NCBI GenBank assembly: GCA_964560855.1
Contig: CAZLLU010000005.1
Span: forward strand, 1-35,905
Length of the DNA: 35,905 nt
Source: CAJBLF01 sp964560855
GTDB taxonomy: Bacteria; Patescibacteriota; Gracilibacteria; Absconditabacterales; Absconditicoccaceae
Reading direction: 5' to 3'
Below the pieces are notes generated by a model that saw only the letters and a list, made by a program, of their open reading frames with translations, searched no databases and was not told the DNA's origin. Of the stretch, positions 35,856 through 35,905 are shown in pieces; the stretch's first letter is position 1; each line of letters opens with the position of its first letter. A program made the position numbers and the translations under genes.

Positions 35856-35905
35856 ATGACTGACAAAAAATCTCAGAAGACTAAATTGAGGATCAAGTTG
35901 AAAAG
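35856..35905 (+). CDS. rpsJ: Ribosomal protein S10 (N-terminus only)
   Basis: The last 50 bases encode MTDKKSQKTKLRIKLK, then run off the window. S10 proteins begin with a short basic stretch followed by K-I-R-I-R-L-K-A-F-D, and S10 follows tuf in many bacteria. The identification therefore rests on position plus a few residues. TATATAG lies almost directly before the ATG. Confidence 0.75.
   Translation, partial: MTDKKSQKTKLRIKLK

Overview
The window comes from a bacterium that reads UGA as glycine (translation table 25), so it belongs to the Candidate Phyla Radiation groups Gracilibacteria (BD1-5/GN02) or Absconditabacteria (SR1). The clearest evidence is the elongation factor Tu gene at the right end. 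Its universally conserved C-terminal Gly-Ala-Gly is encoded TGA-GCA-TGA. Tgt, FtsW, the MBL-fold nuclease, VanW-like proteins, YidC, PrmC and the DEAD-box helicase also have in-frame TGA exactly where their families carry glycine. TAA and TAG remain stops. The DNA is AT-rich. Read with the standard code, most of these genes break into pieces, so all coordinates here are for full reading frames with TGA = Gly.

Layout. 1-50: 3' end of a 16S rRNA with an atypical anti-Shine-Dalgarno tail, closed by a terminator; no 23S follows. 262-1602: a small ORF, then on the minus strand a PrsW-like membrane protease behind a DUF2103-like protein. 1801-2730: prmC, carrying simple repeats inside its frame, convergent with a decayed uracil-DNA-glycosylase-like gene. 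3484-4892: dnaX in two pieces. 5147-6514: a protein of 29-residue tandem repeats cut by a nonsense codon. 6690-9933: a DEAD-box helicase with a long structured leader, a UGA-rich unknown gene and frr. 9996-11074: yidC and a small membrane protein. 11555-12811: a predicted alpha/beta hydrolase. 12986-15695: two VanW-like paralogues, each followed by the same family of repeats. 16302-19259: an AMMECR1-like protein, tgt, acpP, an 85-residue unknown and a mini VKOR-like membrane protein. 19286-20668: an MBL-fold nuclease. 20700-26769: minus-strand genes including a tRNA-Arg, an unknown protein overlapping ftsW, a zinc metallopeptidase overlapping an exonuclease/DinG-like fusion, and RNase H. 26900-33666: a minus-strand run with a secreted protein, a 692-residue unknown, a leucine-rich-repeat protein and a DUF4012 protein. 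33884-35905: tRNA-Phe, tRNA-Ile and tRNA-Pro, a structured non-coding stretch, tuf, and the start of rpsJ.

Themes. Translation and RNA functions dominate (16S, tuf, rpsJ, frr, prmC, tgt, helicase, tRNAs), with replication/repair (dnaX, RNase H, DnaQ-DinG-like fusion, UDG remnant) and envelope functions (yidC, ftsW, VanW, DUF4012, PrsW). Gene starts lack Shine-Dalgarno motifs, matching the altered 16S tail. Ten putative promoters share a -35/-10 arrangement with a 16-bp spacer. Intergenic space is full of short AT-rich tandem repeats and palindromic elements, and similar repeats also occur inside coding frames.
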